A DNA stretch of 64,000 nt, from contig NZ_AZER01000014.1 in the NCBI RefSeq assembly GCF_001436045.1, positions 124,001 through 188,000 on the forward strand, written 5' to 3'. A program made the position numbers and the translations under genes. This DNA comes from Limosilactobacillus frumenti DSM 13145. Lineage in GTDB: Bacteria; Bacillota; Bacilli; Lactobacillales; Lactobacillaceae. The notes beneath the pieces were generated by a model, which did not search any database, was not told the DNA's origin, and saw only the letters and a list, made by a program, of their open reading frames with translations. Shown one piece after another: positions 34,012 to 44,549 of this stretch; positions within the stretch are counted from its first letter, which is position 1; the number at the start of each line of letters is the position of its first letter.

Positions 34012-35928
34012 TTACTTACGAATATATACCGATAGAATTGCAATATCTGCTGGGTTGACACCAGAAATACGTGAAGCCTGAGCAAGGGTTTCTGGTCGAA
34101 TTTTTTCCAGCTTCTGCCGTCCTTCGGTGGCTAGTCCGTCAACTTGGTCATAGTCAATATTTGCCGGAATCCGTTTATTTTCCATCCGCTTCATCCGTTC
34201 AACCTTTTGTTCCTCTTTCTTGATGTAGCCAGCATACTTTAATTGAATCTCAACTTGTTCAATCACATGACGATCCAAGTCTTGGTTTGGTCCAGGAATG
34301 AACTTTAGCAATGTTTGATAATCAACATATGGGCGCTTAATGAAATCCGCTGCCGTCACGGCATCCTTCAGCGGATTATCACCATGTTGCTGGATAAAGT
34401 TGTTAACTGCTTGATCGTTTGGCTTCAGCTTTTCACTCTTCAATCGCGCAATTTCTGCCTCAACCTGCTGCTTCTTGGCTTCCATCTTAGCATACCGTTC
34501 ATCTGAAACTAACCCAATGGCGTGGCCCTTAGCCATTAAACGGAAGTCAGCATTATCGTGACGTAACAATAACCGGTATTCAGCCCGACTAGTCAGTAAA
34601 CGATATGGTTCTTTGGTTCCTTTAGTAACTAGGTCATCGATCATGACACCGATGTAAGCATCAGACCGCTTCAACACAAATGGTTTCTTTCCTAATGCCC
34701 GTAAACCGGCGTTAATTCCCGCAATTAATCCTTGACCAGCTGCTTCTTCGTACCCAGAAGTCCCATTGGTTTGTCCAGCCGTATAAAGGTTCTTAACTAA
34801 CTTGGTTTCTAGAGTGGGGTGTAGTTGATAAGGAGCCACCACATCATATTCAATTGCGTAACCAGGCCGCATCAATTCAGCGTCTTCCAGGCCCTTGACG
34901 GAGTGTACAATCTTTTGTTGAATTTCTTCTGGCATCGAAGTAGAGAGACCGTCGAGGTACCATTCATCAGTATCACGGCCTTCTGGTTCCAAGAAGACTT
35001 GGTGACGATCCTTGTCGGCAAACCGGACAATTTTATCCTCAATTGATGGGCAGTACCGTGGTCCCACACCTTTGATCACACCAGAGAACATTGGTGCCCG
35101 ATCAAGATTTGCTCGAATCAGGTTATGAGTGCCTGGGTTGGTGTATGTTAACCAGCAGGAAATTTGGTCACTTACGGAAAGGTAATGAGAATCTGGTGTA
35201 TCAAAGCTGAAGTGATGAACTTCTTGGTCGCCAGGCTGTTCTTCTGTTTCATCATAGTGGATCGTATTACCGTTAACACGTGGCGGCGTCCCCGTCTTGA
35301 ACCGTTCAAGGTCAAAGCCCAGCTTTTCAAGATTCTCAGACAGTTTAACTGCCGACTTAGAGTTATTCGGCCCAGATTGGTATTGTAATTCACCAATGAT
35401 TATTTTGCCCCGTGCCGCTGTGCCGACTGTCAATACCACTGCCTTCGCATGGTAACGGGCTCCAGTATTGGTTATAACACCCTTGCAGACACCATCTTCA
35501 ACGATTAACTGGTCAACTGTCGCTTGTCGTAAAGTCAAGTTAGGTTGCTTTTCAATGGTTAACTTCATTTGACGGTGGTAGGCATGCTTATCGGCTTGTG
35601 CACGTAATGCCCGGACTGCTGGTCCTTTACCAGTATTCAGCATCCGCATTTGGACATAAGTCTTGTCAATATTATGACCCATTTCACCACCAAGGGCGTC
35701 GATTTCACGAACAACAATTCCCTTTGCCGGTCCACCAACAGACGGGTTACATGGCATAAAAGCAACCATTTCAAGACTAATCGTTACTAAGAGGGTTTTA
35801 TTACCCATTCTTGCTGCTGCCAGTGCCGCTTCACTTCCTGCGTGACCAGCACCAACAACGATAACATCGTAATCGCCGCCCTCGTATTGAACGGCATCCG
35901 AAGTTTTTAATGCTTCTGCAGACTTCAT
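34012..35928 (-). CDS. mnmG: tRNA uridine 5-carboxymethylaminomethyl modification enzyme MnmG
   Basis: A 638-residue FAD enzyme that with MnmE modifies U34 of tRNAs reading split-box codons. FAD-binding [22 protein letters not shown] near residue 20, family motifs [23 protein letters not shown] and GTPPRVNG, then [22 protein letters not shown]. The C-terminal helical domain that binds MnmE and tRNA ends in [20 protein letters not shown] 35928 follows AGGAGG and lies 8 bases after mnmE. Part of the conserved origin-left block. Confidence 0.97.
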   Translation of the reverse strand: MKSAEALKTSDAVQYEGGDYDVIVVGAGHAGSEAALAAARMGNKTLLVTISLEMVAFMPCNPSVGGPAKGIVVREIDALGGEMGHNIDKTYVQMRMLNTGKGPAVRALRAQADKHAYHRQMKLTIEKQPNLTLRQATVDQLIVEDGVCKGVITNTGARYHAKAVVLTVGTAARGKIIIGELQYQSGPNNSKSAVKLSENLEKLGFDLERFKTGTPPRVNGNTIHYDETEEQPGDQEVHHFSFDTPDSHYLSVSDQISCWLTYTNPGTHNLIRANLDRAPMFSGVIKGVGPRYCPSIEDKIVRFADKDRHQVFLEPEGRDTDEWYLDGLSTSMPEEIQQKIVHSVKGLEDAELMRPGYAIEYDVVAPYQLHPTLETKLVKNLYTAGQTNGTSGYEEAAGQGLIAGINAGLRALGKKPFVLKRSDAYIGVMIDDLVTKGTKEPYRLLTSRAEYRLLLRHDNADFRLMAKGHAIGLVSDERYAKMEAKKQQVEAEIARLKSEKLKPNDQAVNNFIQQHGDNPLKDAVTAADFIKRPYVDYQTLLKFIPGPNQDLDRHVIEQVEIQLKYAGYIKKEEQKVERMKRMENKRIPANIDYDQVDGLATEGRQKLEKIRPETLAQASRISGVNPADIAILSVYIRK

Positions 35929-35936
35929 TTTTCCTC

Positions 35937-37328
35937 CTACTTTCCTAAACAGAACTGACTAAATAATTGATCAAGCAATTCATCCTGGTATGAGTCCCCG
36001 GTAATTTCACCGAGTAAGTCCCAACAACGAGTCATATCGATTTGGACAAGGTCAACTGGCATTCCATCCTTAATTCCTTTAAGGACATCCCCAAGGGCAT
36101 CATCTGCCTGATGGAGCAAGCCAATATGTCGGGCGTTAGTGACCATAACATTATTCTGACTATTCTCGATACCTTGATCGAAGAACATATGGCTAATTGT
36201 TTGGCCGAGTTGGCTCATCCCTTCATTATTCACAATGGAAGTTTCAATCAGGTGATCTTGGCCAACTAATTGTTTTAGTTCATTCCGATCCACTTTATCC
36301 GGCAAGTCAGTCTTATTCAAAATCACAATTCGTTGTTTATCCTTCGTTGCCGCCAACAACTCCCGGTCTTCATCAGTTAATGGCGCAGAGTTATCAATTA
36401 GCAACAGGACCAGGTCAGCAGCATTAAGAGCTTTCTTACTCCGGTCCACACCGATTTTTTCAACCGTATCATTCGTGTCGCGAATTCCCGCAGTATCAAT
36501 CAGCTTAAGGGGAACACCGTCAACATTGACGTACTCCTCGATGACATCCCGCGTGGTCCCAGCAACATTCGTTACAATCGCCTTATCTTCATGGAGTAAC
36601 GAATTAAGTAAGCTGGACTTACCAACGTTTGGCCGACCAATAATTGCCGTCGCTAATCCTTCGCGAAGCACTTTCCCCTGCTTCGCAGTTTTGAGTAGTG
36701 ATTCAATTCGCTGACGAATATCAATCGCTTTTTCTTTTAACATTTTAGTCGTCATTTCTTCAACAGCATCATATTCCGGATAATCAATGTTGACCTCTAC
36801 TTGAGCCAATACATCCAGAATATCTTTCCGTAAATGACGAATCAGGTGAGACAAGTTCCCATCAAGCTGATTTAATGCCACCTTCATTGATTTATCAGTT
36901 TTCGCACGAATGAGGTCCATAACCGCTTCAGATTGGGATAAGTCCAGCCGACCATTTAGAAAGGCCCGCTTAGTAAATTCACCTGGTTCAGCCATCCGGG
37001 CCCCATAGGACAGGACCAGCTGGAGGATCCGGTTTGTTGCCAGAAGGCCCCCATGACAGTTAATCTCGACAACATCCTCACAGGTGTAGGTATGGGGAGC
37101 CCGCATCACTGATACCATCACTTCATCGACCTCTTCATTCGTATCTGGGTCAATGATATGGCCATAGTTGATGGTATTAGTATGGACCTTTGCTAAATCC
37201 TTACCATGATAAATCTTTTTAGCAACCTTAATCGCATCATCACCGCTGATCCGGATAATCGAAATGCCACCTTCACCGATTGGGGTTGAAATTGCTACAA
37301 TTGTATCATTATCAGTATTTGCCACCAT
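35937..37328 (-). CDS. mnmE: tRNA modification GTPase MnmE
   Basis: A 463-residue GTPase. The N-terminal domain binds formyl-tetrahydrofolate ([30 protein letters not shown]), followed by a helical domain holding the G domain: P-loop [12 protein letters not shown], switch [17 protein letters not shown]. It ends in the family-specific CLGK with catalytic cysteine. Partner of MnmG immediately downstream. AAGGAG precedes ATG 37328. Confidence 0.97.
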   Translation of the reverse strand: MVANTDNDTIVAISTPIGEGGISIIRISGDDAIKVAKKIYHGKDLAKVHTNTINYGHIIDPDTNEEVDEVMVSVMRAPHTYTCEDVVEINCHGGLLATNRILQLVLSYGARMAEPGEFTKRAFLNGRLDLSQSEAVMDLIRAKTDKSMKVALNQLDGNLSHLIRHLRKDILDVLAQVEVNIDYPEYDAVEEMTTKMLKEKAIDIRQRIESLLKTAKQGKVLREGLATAIIGRPNVGKSSLLNSLLHEDKAIVTNVAGTTRDVIEEYVNVDGVPLKLIDTAGIRDTNDTVEKIGVDRSKKALNAADLVLLLIDNSAPLTDEDRELLAATKDKQRIVILNKTDLPDKVDRNELKQLVGQDHLIETSIVNNEGMSQLGQTISHMFFDQGIENSQNNVMVTNARHIGLLHQADDALGDVLKGIKDGMPVDLVQIDMTRCWDLLGEITGDSYQDELLDQLFSQFCLGK

Positions 37329-37495
37329 TCAGACTCCTTTCTATTAAAAAAAGTGCCCTCCACGTCATTCGACAATCAATTGCCGATCACATGGTCAAAG
37401 CACTTTCACTACTTTAACAGTAATCATTTAATTTAAATTTTATAACCGCAATTATTCTAGTGTGAACGGCCATAAATGTCAATCACAAAAGCTGG

Positions 37496-38293
37496 TTAAT
37501 TAGCTGGAGCAATCACTACACTCCTGTAAGGTTCACGACCATGAGAATAAGTCCGGACGTGCCGATTATTTTCGAGTTCTTTATGAATTTGCTTTCGTTC
37601 ACGAGCTGGCATTGGATCTAAGAAGACTGCCTGACCAGTTGCGACAACCTCGGTCACAGAGCGCTCAGCAAGCGTGTGAAGGGCTTTTTGACGTCGCTGC
37701 CGATAATTAGCAGTATCGAGGATAACGATTGTCTTCGATGCTCCATGGTAGTTCATAAAGGCATTGCTTAATTGTTCCAACGCGTTAATCCGGCGCCCAT
37801 GGTGACCAATAATTCGGCCTGACTGTTCACTTTTCAGATCAATTACCACTTCATGTGACCGAACTTCTTTAATTTCCGGTTCCACGTGAACTTTCAGCTC
37901 GGTAAAGATGTCACTAAGGTATTGGATTAACTGCTGACTACTTTCCCTTACTCGATTGACATTCTCCTCATGACGCCGCTTCATTTCGGCAGGGTCAATC
38001 TCCCCGTCCGCCTTCTTGTGATTAGGCTGTACCGGCTGATGGTGTGATTTAACTTTATTAGCGACCTTTGATTTAGCCGGTTTTACTTTTTTAGCTACCT
38101 TAGCTACTTTGGGCTTAGATTCTTTTGTCGGTTTTACCTTAGCTTCAATTACGGCTGCACGCCGACCAATTCCAAGAAACCCGTGCCGCGGTTGTTGAAT
38201 AACCGTCACTGTCAAATGATCTTCATTGGTACCTAATTGTTGACTAGCCGCTTTAACGGCCTCTTCAACTGTTGCCCCTTTAAACTGTCCCAT
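37496..38293 (-). CDS. jag: RNA-binding protein Jag/KhpB
   Basis: A 265-residue protein with Jag-N (GQFKGATVEEAVKAAS, HGFLGIGRRAAVIEA), a Lys-rich linker about 70-115, a KH domain (GRIIGHHGRRINALEQL) and a C-terminal R3H domain (RERKQIHKELENNRHVRTYSHG). It is an RNA-binding regulator of cell elongation in Firmicutes, with KhpA as known partner. ATG 38293 follows GGAGGAG; the frame is open further upstream without a ribosome binding site. A hairpin separates it from yidC. Confidence 0.92.
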   Translation of the reverse strand: MGQFKGATVEEAVKAASQQLGTNEDHLTVTVIQQPRHGFLGIGRRAAVIEAKVKPTKESKPKVAKVAKKVKPAKSKVANKVKSHHQPVQPNHKKADGEIDPAEMKRRHEENVNRVRESSQQLIQYLSDIFTELKVHVEPEIKEVRSHEVVIDLKSEQSGRIIGHHGRRINALEQLSNAFMNYHGASKTIVILDTANYRQRRQKALHTLAERSVTEVVATGQAVFLDPMPARERKQIHKELENNRHVRTYSHGREPYRSVVIAPAN

Positions 38294-38321
38294 TATTTCT
38301 CCTCCAAATATATCTACTGAA

Positions 38322-38351
38322 AACGGAGAATGACTCCTGGCCATCCTCCGT
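38322..38351 (-). terminator. Weak terminator/attenuator between yidC and jag
   Basis: AACGGAG / CTCCGTT arms followed by TTCA on the minus strand; the short T-tract suggests partial termination. Confidence 0.5.
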
Positions 38352-38359
38352 TATTTTGA

Positions 38360-39190
38360 CTATTTACGATGACTGCTGTAAGCACGCCGCTTTGCCTTTT
38401 CAAGCTTCCGCCGCTTTGCTTTATCAGCCTTTTCACGTTCTTCACGTTCACGCCGAATCTTAAATGGATTCTGGAGTAAAAGGGTCTGCAATACCTGGAA
38501 AGCGTTTGAAACTACCCAGTATAAGGTAATAGCTGATGAGAACCCAAGAGCCATGAAGAAGACCATAATTGGCATAAACCAAGTCATTGCGGAGGTCATT
38601 GCATTACGTTCTGGCATTGATGCCATCGACAGCCATGAACTCATGAAGGTGAAGATGGCCGCGAGAATTGGCAAAACGTAATAAGGATCTGTATGACCAA
38701 GTTGTAACCATAAGAAGGTCCCATGCTTCAACTCTGGAGTCCGCCAAATTGCTTGGTACAAAGCCCACATGATTGGCAGCTGAATTATCATTGGCAACAT
38801 TGACGCCCATGGGTTAACTCCTGCTTCCTTATAAAGCGCTTGGGTTTCTTGTTGCATCTTCATCATTGAGGCCCGGTCACGTGATGAGTACTTCTTTTGA
38901 ATGGCCTTCAGTTTTGGCTGTAATTCCTGCGTTTTCAGCATCGACTTGGTCTGATAGAACATCAGTGGCAGTAAGAGGACCCGAATAATGATCGTAAAGA
39001 TAATGATCCCCATCCCATAGCCACCACAGGTATTTGATAGCCAGATGATAAACCGCGAGAAGTTGTAGATAATGTAGTGATCCCATAAACCAGTACTGTG
39101 GCTGGTAATTGGCTTATTAGAACAAGCTGCTAAGAATAAGGTTAAGCTTGCAATTGCCGTTAAACTTAGGATCCGTTTTGTCTTTTTCAT
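38360..39190 (-). CDS. yidC: Membrane protein insertase YidC
   Basis: A 276-residue Oxa1/YidC insertase. Signal peptide with lipobox LAAC near residue 22, five membrane segments, the conserved substrate-groove arginine region (IIRVLLLPLMFYQTKSM), and a basic C-terminal tail (RREREEREKADKAKRRKLEKAKRR) that contacts ribosomes. It helps insert and fold membrane proteins. It starts four bases after rnpA and is translationally linked to it. Confidence 0.95.
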   Translation of the reverse strand: MKKTKRILSLTAIASLTLFLAACSNKPITSHSTGLWDHYIIYNFSRFIIWLSNTCGGYGMGIIIFTIIIRVLLLPLMFYQTKSMLKTQELQPKLKAIQKKYSSRDRASMMKMQQETQALYKEAGVNPWASMLPMIIQLPIMWALYQAIWRTPELKHGTFLWLQLGHTDPYYVLPILAAIFTFMSSWLSMASMPERNAMTSAMTWFMPIMVFFMALGFSSAITLYWVVSNAFQVLQTLLLQNPFKIRREREEREKADKAKRRKLEKAKRRAYSSHRK

Positions 39191-39193
39191 TGA

Positions 39194-39550
39194 TTAACGA
39201 TCCTCACTTTTTTCAGTTAATAGATGGGCCCGCTTTAAAACATGGACCAAATTTTTCCTTGTTTCCGCCATTTCAAGTCCATCCGCTGCTGGCCGAGCAA
39301 TTACTAAAAAGTCAACATCTTGCTTTAGTTGCGGCTTCACTTCTAACAGTGTCTGCCGGATACGTCGCTTCACCCAGTTTCTGTGAACCGCATTACCAAT
39401 CTTCTTACCAACTGAAATCCCGACCCGAAAATGTTTTTGGCCTGGCTTAGCCATTTGATAAATCACAAATTTGTGGTTGGCAACGGAATTGTGAGTTTCA
39501 AACACACGTTGAAACTCACTTTCTTTTTTGACGCGATATGATTTTCTCAT
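39194..39550 (-). CDS. rnpA: Ribonuclease P protein component
   Basis: A 118-residue RNase P protein. [17 protein letters not shown] at the start and the RNR-type motif [19 protein letters not shown]. It assists the RNA subunit in removing tRNA 5' leaders. The frame is open to 39667, but ATG 39550 gives the family N-terminus and follows GGGGAA. Two terminator hairpins lie between rpmH and this start. Confidence 0.95.
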   Translation of the reverse strand: MRKSYRVKKESEFQRVFETHNSVANHKFVIYQMAKPGQKHFRVGISVGKKIGNAVHRNWVKRRIRQTLLEVKPQLKQDVDFLVIARPAADGLEMAETRKNLVHVLKRAHLLTEKSEDR

Positions 39551-39582
39551 AATGTATATTCCCCAGCCTAAACTCAATAGAT

Positions 39583-39649
39583 AAAAAGAGGGCTGGACAA
39601 TGACAACTTCAACGAAAAGATTGCTCATCAAGCTGACTGCCCTGCCCTC
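39583..39649 (-). terminator. Second hairpin terminator between rpmH and rnpA
   Basis: Arms GAGGGC-A-GGGCA and TGTCC-A-GCCCTC with a single A-A mismatch, about 40-base loop, then TTTTT on the minus strand. Confidence 0.65.
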
Positions 39650-39655
39650 AACAAT

Positions 39656-39681
39656 TAAAAAAGCCACTAAATAATAGTGGC
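39656..39681 (-). terminator. rpmH terminator
   Basis: GCCACTATTATTTAGTGGC hairpin at 39681-39663 followed by TTTTTT, nine bases after rpmH. Confidence 0.85.
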
Positions 39682-39689
39682 CGTGTTGG

Positions 39690-39824
39690 TTATGCAGATA
39701 ATACTTTTCTGCCCTTTTGACGCCGACGTGCTAATACCTTACGGCCGTTACTGGTGCTCATACGCTTACGGAAGCCATGGACACGTGCACGGTGACGCTT
39801 CTTTGGTTGAAACGTGCGCTTCAT
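39690..39824 (-). CDS. rpmH: 50S ribosomal protein L34
   Basis: Forty-four residues, [18 protein letters not shown] at the start and [17 protein letters not shown] at the end, the complete and near-invariant L34 sequence. AGGAGGTG precedes ATG 39824. First gene left of the origin. Confidence 0.97.
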   Translation of the reverse strand: MKRTFQPKKRHRARVHGFRKRMSTSNGRKVLARRRQKGRKVLSA

Positions 39825-39861
39825 ACGATTGCACCTCCTATTCAAGATGAATGGTTTGGTT

Positions 39862-39890
39862 TCTATAGTCTAAAAAGACGATCTCTTCAA
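39862..39890 (-). promoter_or_regulatory. rpmH promoter
   Basis: -35 TTGAAG at 39890-39885, 17-base spacer, -10 TATAGA at 39867-39862, minus strand. Confidence 0.6.
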
Positions 39891-39954
39891 ACATACTTTG
39901 ATAGTCTACCATACTTTTCCCTAATAATAAACGGAAAATTTCATCAAAAAATTT

Positions 39955-40265
39955 TTTACTTATCCACAAAATCACCAAAATAATCCACAGCGTTGTGTAA
40001 ACTGCTCCCTTGTGGATAAGTTATCAACGCGTATTTAACAGCATTGTTCCACAATCCCCATCCTGTGATTAAAGTTATCCACAGGCATGTTAATAACTGT
40101 TCATAACTCGTTTTAGCTGCGTCATATCAGCATTCAGTTATCCACAGATGCGGTTAATAAGTGTTTATTCCACCTAACTTTCCACACAATCAACAGTTAG
40201 CTTCTCTAATAACACACAGCGTTGTGTAAAATTTTTCCTTTTATCCACCATCCTGTGGAAAACTT
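39955..40265. other. oriC, DnaA-box cluster upstream of dnaA
   Basis: Perfect DnaA boxes TTATCCACA at 39960-39968, 40075-40083 and 40138-40146 and the reverse form TGTGGATAA at 40011-40019. Near matches include TAATCCACA (39981), TTATCAACG (40021) and TTATCCACC (40241). There is no gene from 39825 to 40316. This is the upstream half of a bipartite Firmicutes origin. Confidence 0.92.
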
Positions 40266-40316
40266 TTTTTTGAAATGATAAAATACCGTTTGGAATTCAT
40301 ATTAGGAGGAATTATT

Positions 40317-41636
40317 TTGACTGAGCTCGATTCTCTATGGGAAGCGATCCAAAATTCATTTCGTCAAAGGAAAAGTCAAGTTACCTTTGAAACTTTGATT
40401 GCTCCGGCAAAACCAATTTCTCTCTCTCATAACAATTTACAAATCGAAGTTCCTACTAAGGTTCACCGTGATTACTGGGAGAAGAACCTTTCTAGCGAAT
40501 TGATTCAAGCCGCTGAAGACGCTGGTTTTTCAGGGATTGAACCGCACTTCATTCTTGAGGGAGAATTTGACCCTTATACCCAAGGGCAAAGTGGCGATCA
40601 AACCAATTTTGAAATGGATACTCCCTTAAACCCGCACTACAACTTCAATACCTTCGTTGTTGGTGAAGGTAATAAAATGGCGCACGCGGCGGCTTTCGCC
40701 GTGGCGGAAAGTCCTGGCCAACTATATAACCCGCTCTTCATTTATGGGGGCGTTGGCCTCGGCAAGACTCACTTAATGGAATCTATTGGTAATCACATGT
40801 TGGAATTGAACCCCTCTTCTAAAGTCAAGTACGTGACTAGTGAAGAGTTTACCAACGATTTCATTCATTCTATTCAAAACAACTCCACAGAAAAATTTCG
40901 TGAAGAATACCGTACCCTGGACTTATTGTTAATTGATGATATTCAGTTCCTTGCTAACAAGGAAGGAACCCAGATGGAATTCTTCAATACATTCAACGCC
41001 TTACATGACAATAAGAAGCAGATCGTGATGACTTCCGATCGAATTCCAAACGAAATTCCTGAATTGCAAGACCGGCTCGTATCCCGGTTCCGATGGGGAT
41101 TAACGGTTGAAATTACCCCACCTGATTTGGAAACGCGGATCGCTATTTTACGTAGTAAGGTTGAAGAAGATCATATCAATATTGGTAATGACACCCTCAA
41201 CTATATTGCCGGTCAAATCGATACCAACATTCGTGAACTTGAAGGCGCTCTTACCAAAGTGCAAGCTTATTCTAACCTTAGTCATGAACCGATCACGCCT
41301 CACCTTGCCTCACAAGCACTCAAGGGCCTGCAGCGGTCCAAGAAAACCGTGGTCACCGTTTCTGCAATTCAAAAGAGCGTAGCGGATTACTATGACATCA
41401 CACAAGCAGATATCGTTGGTAAGAAGCGGGTTAAGCAGATCGTTGTGCCTCGTCAAATTGCGATGTACCTTTCCCGTGAGTTAACAGATTACTCTCTCCC
41501 TAAGATTGGAAAAGAGTTTGGCGGTAAGGATCATACAACTGTTCTTCACGCAATCGATAAGATTGAAGAGGAAATGAAGTCTAATAATGACCTGAACGAA
41601 CAAATCAACACCTTGAAGGCCAAGTTACGTTCCTGA
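40317..41636 (+). CDS. dnaA: Chromosomal replication initiator DnaA
   Basis: A 439-residue initiator. Domain I from LDSLWEAIQNSF, a variable linker, AAA+ domain with GGVGLGKTHL and LLIDDIQFL, and a C-terminal DNA-binding domain with the signature GGKDHTTVLHAIDKIEE that reads DnaA boxes. The start is TTG 40317, 7 bases after AGGAGGA, giving MTELDSLW; the open frame before it has no ribosome binding site. Flanked by DnaA boxes, so it is probably autoregulated. Confidence 0.97.
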   Translation: MTELDSLWEAIQNSFRQRKSQVTFETLIAPAKPISLSHNNLQIEVPTKVHRDYWEKNLSSELIQAAEDAGFSGIEPHFILEGEFDPYTQGQSGDQTNFEMDTPLNPHYNFNTFVVGEGNKMAHAAAFAVAESPGQLYNPLFIYGGVGLGKTHLMESIGNHMLELNPSSKVKYVTSEEFTNDFIHSIQNNSTEKFREEYRTLDLLLIDDIQFLANKEGTQMEFFNTFNALHDNKKQIVMTSDRIPNEIPELQDRLVSRFRWGLTVEITPPDLETRIAILRSKVEEDHINIGNDTLNYIAGQIDTNIRELEGALTKVQAYSNLSHEPITPHLASQALKGLQRSKKTVVTVSAIQKSVADYYDITQADIVGKKRVKQIVVPRQIAMYLSRELTDYSLPKIGKEFGGKDHTTVLHAIDKIEEEMKSNNDLNEQINTLKAKLRS

Positions 41637-41639
41637 TAA

Positions 41640-41805
41640 TTGCCTGTGGATAACCAAGACAGTTATTCCCAGGATTATCCACAAGTTATCAACAGGTGGA
41701 TAACTTGATCTGACTATCGTAATTAGACTTATCCACAGTATTAACAATCCCTACTAAGACTACTAAACTTTAAAGTATTAAAATAAATATATATATATAA
41801 CCACC
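41640..41805. other. oriC, downstream boxes and unwinding element
   Basis: DnaA boxes TGTGGATAA (41645), TTATCCACA (41675 and 41729), TTATCAACA (41686) and GGTGGATAA (41695). They are followed by CCCTACTAAGACTACTAAAC near 41750-41769, whose complement reads TAG-type DnaA-trio repeats, then an AT-only stretch (41777-41800). This layout is the site of strand opening in Bacillus-type origins. Confidence 0.88.
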
Positions 41806-41824
41806 ACAGCAAAGAGGTCTGAAT

Positions 41825-42964
41825 ATGAAATTTACAATTAACCGTTCCGCATTCATTAGTCAATTAAATAATGTCTTACGTGCAATTTCATCAAAAACAA
41901 CTATTCCAATTTTGACAGGACTAAAAATGGTTGTTGATCAAAACCAAATTGTTCTTACTGGAAGTAATTCAGATATTACAATTGAATCTGTTCTTTCTGC
42001 TAGTGATGACAGTTATGGTTTACAGGTTGATGAACCAGGATCAATTGTTTTACCAGCACGATTCTTCAGTGAAATTGTTAAGAAGCTTCCTGATAAGCAA
42101 GTAACAATTGAAGTTACAACTGGCTTTCAAGCTGAAATTACTTCTGGAACGGCAAAGTTCCAAATTAACGGTCAAGATGCTGAAAACTTCCCTCACCTTC
42201 CAGAAGTAGAAACTGATAAGACCGTTACGTTAGCAAATGACATGTTAAAAGAAGTCATTCGGCAAACAGTTATTGCCGTTTCTAAACAAGAAAGTCGGCC
42301 AATTCTAGCCGGTGTCCACGTTACGTTGCATGATGGATTGCTAACTGCTGTTGCCACTGATAGCCACCGGTTAGCACAACGCAAAGTTCAATTAGATGGT
42401 GTTGATGGCGTTGATTATGACGTTATCATCCCCGGAAAGAGCATGGATGAACTGTCTGGAATGATTTCCGACGTCAAAGATGATGTTCAAATGCAAGTTA
42501 CCGAAAACCAAGTCCTCTTCATTTTTGGTAACACCCATTTCTACTCCCGTCTCTTGGAAGGTAATTACCCAGAAACCAGTCAATTGATTCCAGATACTGC
42601 CGACACCACGATTGAATTGGACGCGGGGAGCTTTCTTCAATCAATTGAACGTGCCTCCCTGCTTTCACATGAAAGTCGTAACGATGTGGTTAAACTGACA
42701 ATCAAACCAGAAGATAATCTCGTCCGGATTAGCGGCGACTCTCCTGACATTGGGATGGTTGAAGAAGAAGTAACGACAAGTGCTGTTGACGGTAATGATT
42801 TGGAGATTTCCTTCAATCCAAACTATATGAAGGATGCGTTGCGGTCATTTGGTCAGTCAACGATCAAGATTTCATTTACCTCCCCATTGCGGCCATTTAC
42901 CCTGGTACCAACGGAGGACACAGAAAACTTTGTCCACCTGATTACGCCAGTACGGACATTCTAA
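41825..42964 (+). CDS. dnaN: DNA polymerase III beta subunit (sliding clamp)
   Basis: A 379-residue clamp protein of three repeated domains, starting MKFTINRSAFISQLNNVLRAIS and ending FVHLITPVRTF. It tethers polymerase to DNA as a ring dimer. RPILAGVHVTLHDGLL and ATDSHRLAQRKV mark the middle domain. AAGAGGTCTGA precedes ATG 41825. Confidence 0.97.
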   Translation: MKFTINRSAFISQLNNVLRAISSKTTIPILTGLKMVVDQNQIVLTGSNSDITIESVLSASDDSYGLQVDEPGSIVLPARFFSEIVKKLPDKQVTIEVTTGFQAEITSGTAKFQINGQDAENFPHLPEVETDKTVTLANDMLKEVIRQTVIAVSKQESRPILAGVHVTLHDGLLTAVATDSHRLAQRKVQLDGVDGVDYDVIIPGKSMDELSGMISDVKDDVQMQVTENQVLFIFGNTHFYSRLLEGNYPETSQLIPDTADTTIELDAGSFLQSIERASLLSHESRNDVVKLTIKPEDNLVRISGDSPDIGMVEEEVTTSAVDGNDLEISFNPNYMKDALRSFGQSTIKISFTSPLRPFTLVPTEDTENFVHLITPVRTF

Positions 42965-42980
42965 ACAAACTAATACTAGT

Positions 42981-43022
42981 GAGACTCACAAGATTAATTT
43001 TGAACTTGTGGGTCTCTTTTTT
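42981..43022 (+). terminator. dnaN terminator
   Basis: GAGACTCACAAG / CTTGTGGGTCTC arms followed by TTTTTT. From here to 43165 the sequence is A/T-rich and I see no gene in it. Confidence 0.85.
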
Positions 43023-43166
43023 GATTTTGATAAATTTTGAATTGATGAATGGTGTTAAATCAATTGTGAGCAAAAATGAGCACTCACGAGGCAAAATAGA
43101 TAAAAAAGACCAAATGAATCCAAAATGCCTCCCAAAGGCTCTAATCGCGTTTAACGCTTAAAACTG

Positions 43167-43175
43167 TGGTATAAT
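43167..43175 (+). promoter_or_regulatory. Extended -10 promoter of yaaA-recF-gyrB
   Basis: TGGTATAAT ahead of yaaA, about 26 bases before its GTG; no clear -35. Confidence 0.6.
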
Positions 43176-43200
43176 TAACCTCAGTAAAGTAGGTGATAGT

Positions 43201-43425
43201 GTGGAAACAAAGACGGTAACAATCGACCGACCATTTATAACTCTTGGCCAGTTACTGAAGGAAGAGGGAATCATTCCCACCGGAGGAGCTGCCAAGTGGT
43301 TTTTAAAAGATCATGAGGTCAGAATTAATGACGAACTTGAAGACCGGCGGGGAAAGAAGCTTTATCCTGACGATGTTGTCATTATTCCAGAACACGAGCC
43401 GATCATGATTAAGAGCAAGGACTAA
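43201..43425 (+). CDS. yaaA: S4-domain protein YaaA
   Basis: A 74-residue S4-like RNA-binding protein (FITLGQLLKEEGIIPTGGAAKWFLKDHEVRINDE). Always found between dnaN and recF in Firmicutes; RNA binding is the family inference and its role is unknown. Starts with GTG after AGGTGAT. recF begins two bases after its stop. Confidence 0.9.
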   Translation: METKTVTIDRPFITLGQLLKEEGIIPTGGAAKWFLKDHEVRINDELEDRRGKKLYPDDVVIIPEHEPIMIKSKD

Positions 43426-43427
43426 TT

Positions 43428-44549
43428 ATGATCCTCTCGGAATTGCACTTACGTCATTTTCGCAATTACGATGATTTAACTGTTCACTTTGCCCCCGGGG
43501 TCAACGTACTGATTGGCCATAATGCCCAGGGGAAGACTAATATGCTAGAAGCTATTTATGCGTTATCGCTGACGAAAAGCCACCGGACTAATAACGACCG
43601 TGACCTAATTAATTGGCAGCACCAATCTGCCATGATTAGTGGGGTGGTTGAAAAACAGACCGGACGCGTTCCTCTTGAGCTGCAGTTCACAACAAAGGGG
43701 AAGAAAGCAAAGGTTAACCACCTAGAGCAAGCGCGGCTGTCGTCTTATGTGGGTCAGCTTAACGCAATTTTATTTGCGCCCGAGGACTTGTCACTAGTGA
43801 AGGGGGCTCCGGCACTGCGTCGTCACTTTATGGATACTGAATTCAGTCAGATGAGTAGTAAGTACCTCTATGATGCTAGTCAGTATCGGACACTCCTCCG
43901 GCAGCGGAATAAGTACCTTAAGCAATTGAAATATGGTCAACAGCACGACCGGGTACTACTGAGTGTCCTTTCTGACCAGCTGGCTGCTTATGGTGCAGAA
44001 GTGATTGTCGCCCGTTACCATTTTCTTCACCAATTGGAGAAGTGGGCGGCTAACCTGCACGAACAAATTTCGTTGCAGGCAGAACAGTTGAAACTAAAAT
44101 ACATCACCCAGGTTAATGTTGGTGATGACACAAGCGTTGACCAGGTCTATCATCAGTTACTTAAGATTTACCAAGACCATCAGGAACGTGAAGTGGACCA
44201 GGGAACGACATCTTATGGTCCACAACGTGACGATATTCATTTTGTGGTCAATGGTAAAAATGTTCAGGCATTTGGTTCACAAGGCCAGCAACGGACGACG
44301 GCCTTGTCGGTTAAACTAGCGGAAATTGACCTGATGAAAGAACAGACGGGTGAATACCCATTACTATTGCTGGATGACGTTCTATCAGAATTGGATACGA
44401 TCCGTCAGACCCACCTATTAACTGCTATTCAAGATAAGGTACAAACCTTCTTGACGACAACGAGTCTCTCTGATGTTGCCCGGCAGTTAATTCACCAACC
44501 AACAATTTTTGAAATTAAAAATGGAAACTTGATCAAGGAGGAAGCATAG
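43428..44549 (+). CDS. recF: DNA replication and repair protein RecF
   Basis: A 373-residue SMC-like ATPase loading RecA at gaps. Walker [16 protein letters not shown], signature [19 protein letters not shown], Walker [14 protein letters not shown]. Translated with yaaA, and its stop overlaps the GTG of gyrB by one base. Confidence 0.96.
   Translation: MILSELHLRHFRNYDDLTVHFAPGVNVLIGHNAQGKTNMLEAIYALSLTKSHRTNNDRDLINWQHQSAMISGVVEKQTGRVPLELQFTTKGKKAKVNHLEQARLSSYVGQLNAILFAPEDLSLVKGAPALRRHFMDTEFSQMSSKYLYDASQYRTLLRQRNKYLKQLKYGQQHDRVLLSVLSDQLAAYGAEVIVARYHFLHQLEKWAANLHEQISLQAEQLKLKYITQVNVGDDTSVDQVYHQLLKIYQDHQEREVDQGTTSYGPQRDDIHFVVNGKNVQAFGSQGQQRTTALSVKLAEIDLMKEQTGEYPLLLLDDVLSELDTIRQTHLLTAIQDKVQTFLTTTSLSDVARQLIHQPTIFEIKNGNLIKEEA

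Noticed and set aside
39551-39667. Longer N-terminus for rnpA
   Set aside because: The extension runs through a terminator hairpin; the family start MRKSYRVKK at 39550 has a ribosome binding site.
42979-43161. 60-codon open frame after dnaN
   Set aside because: It overlaps the dnaN terminator hairpin, and its codon content is that of A/T-rich intergenic DNA.
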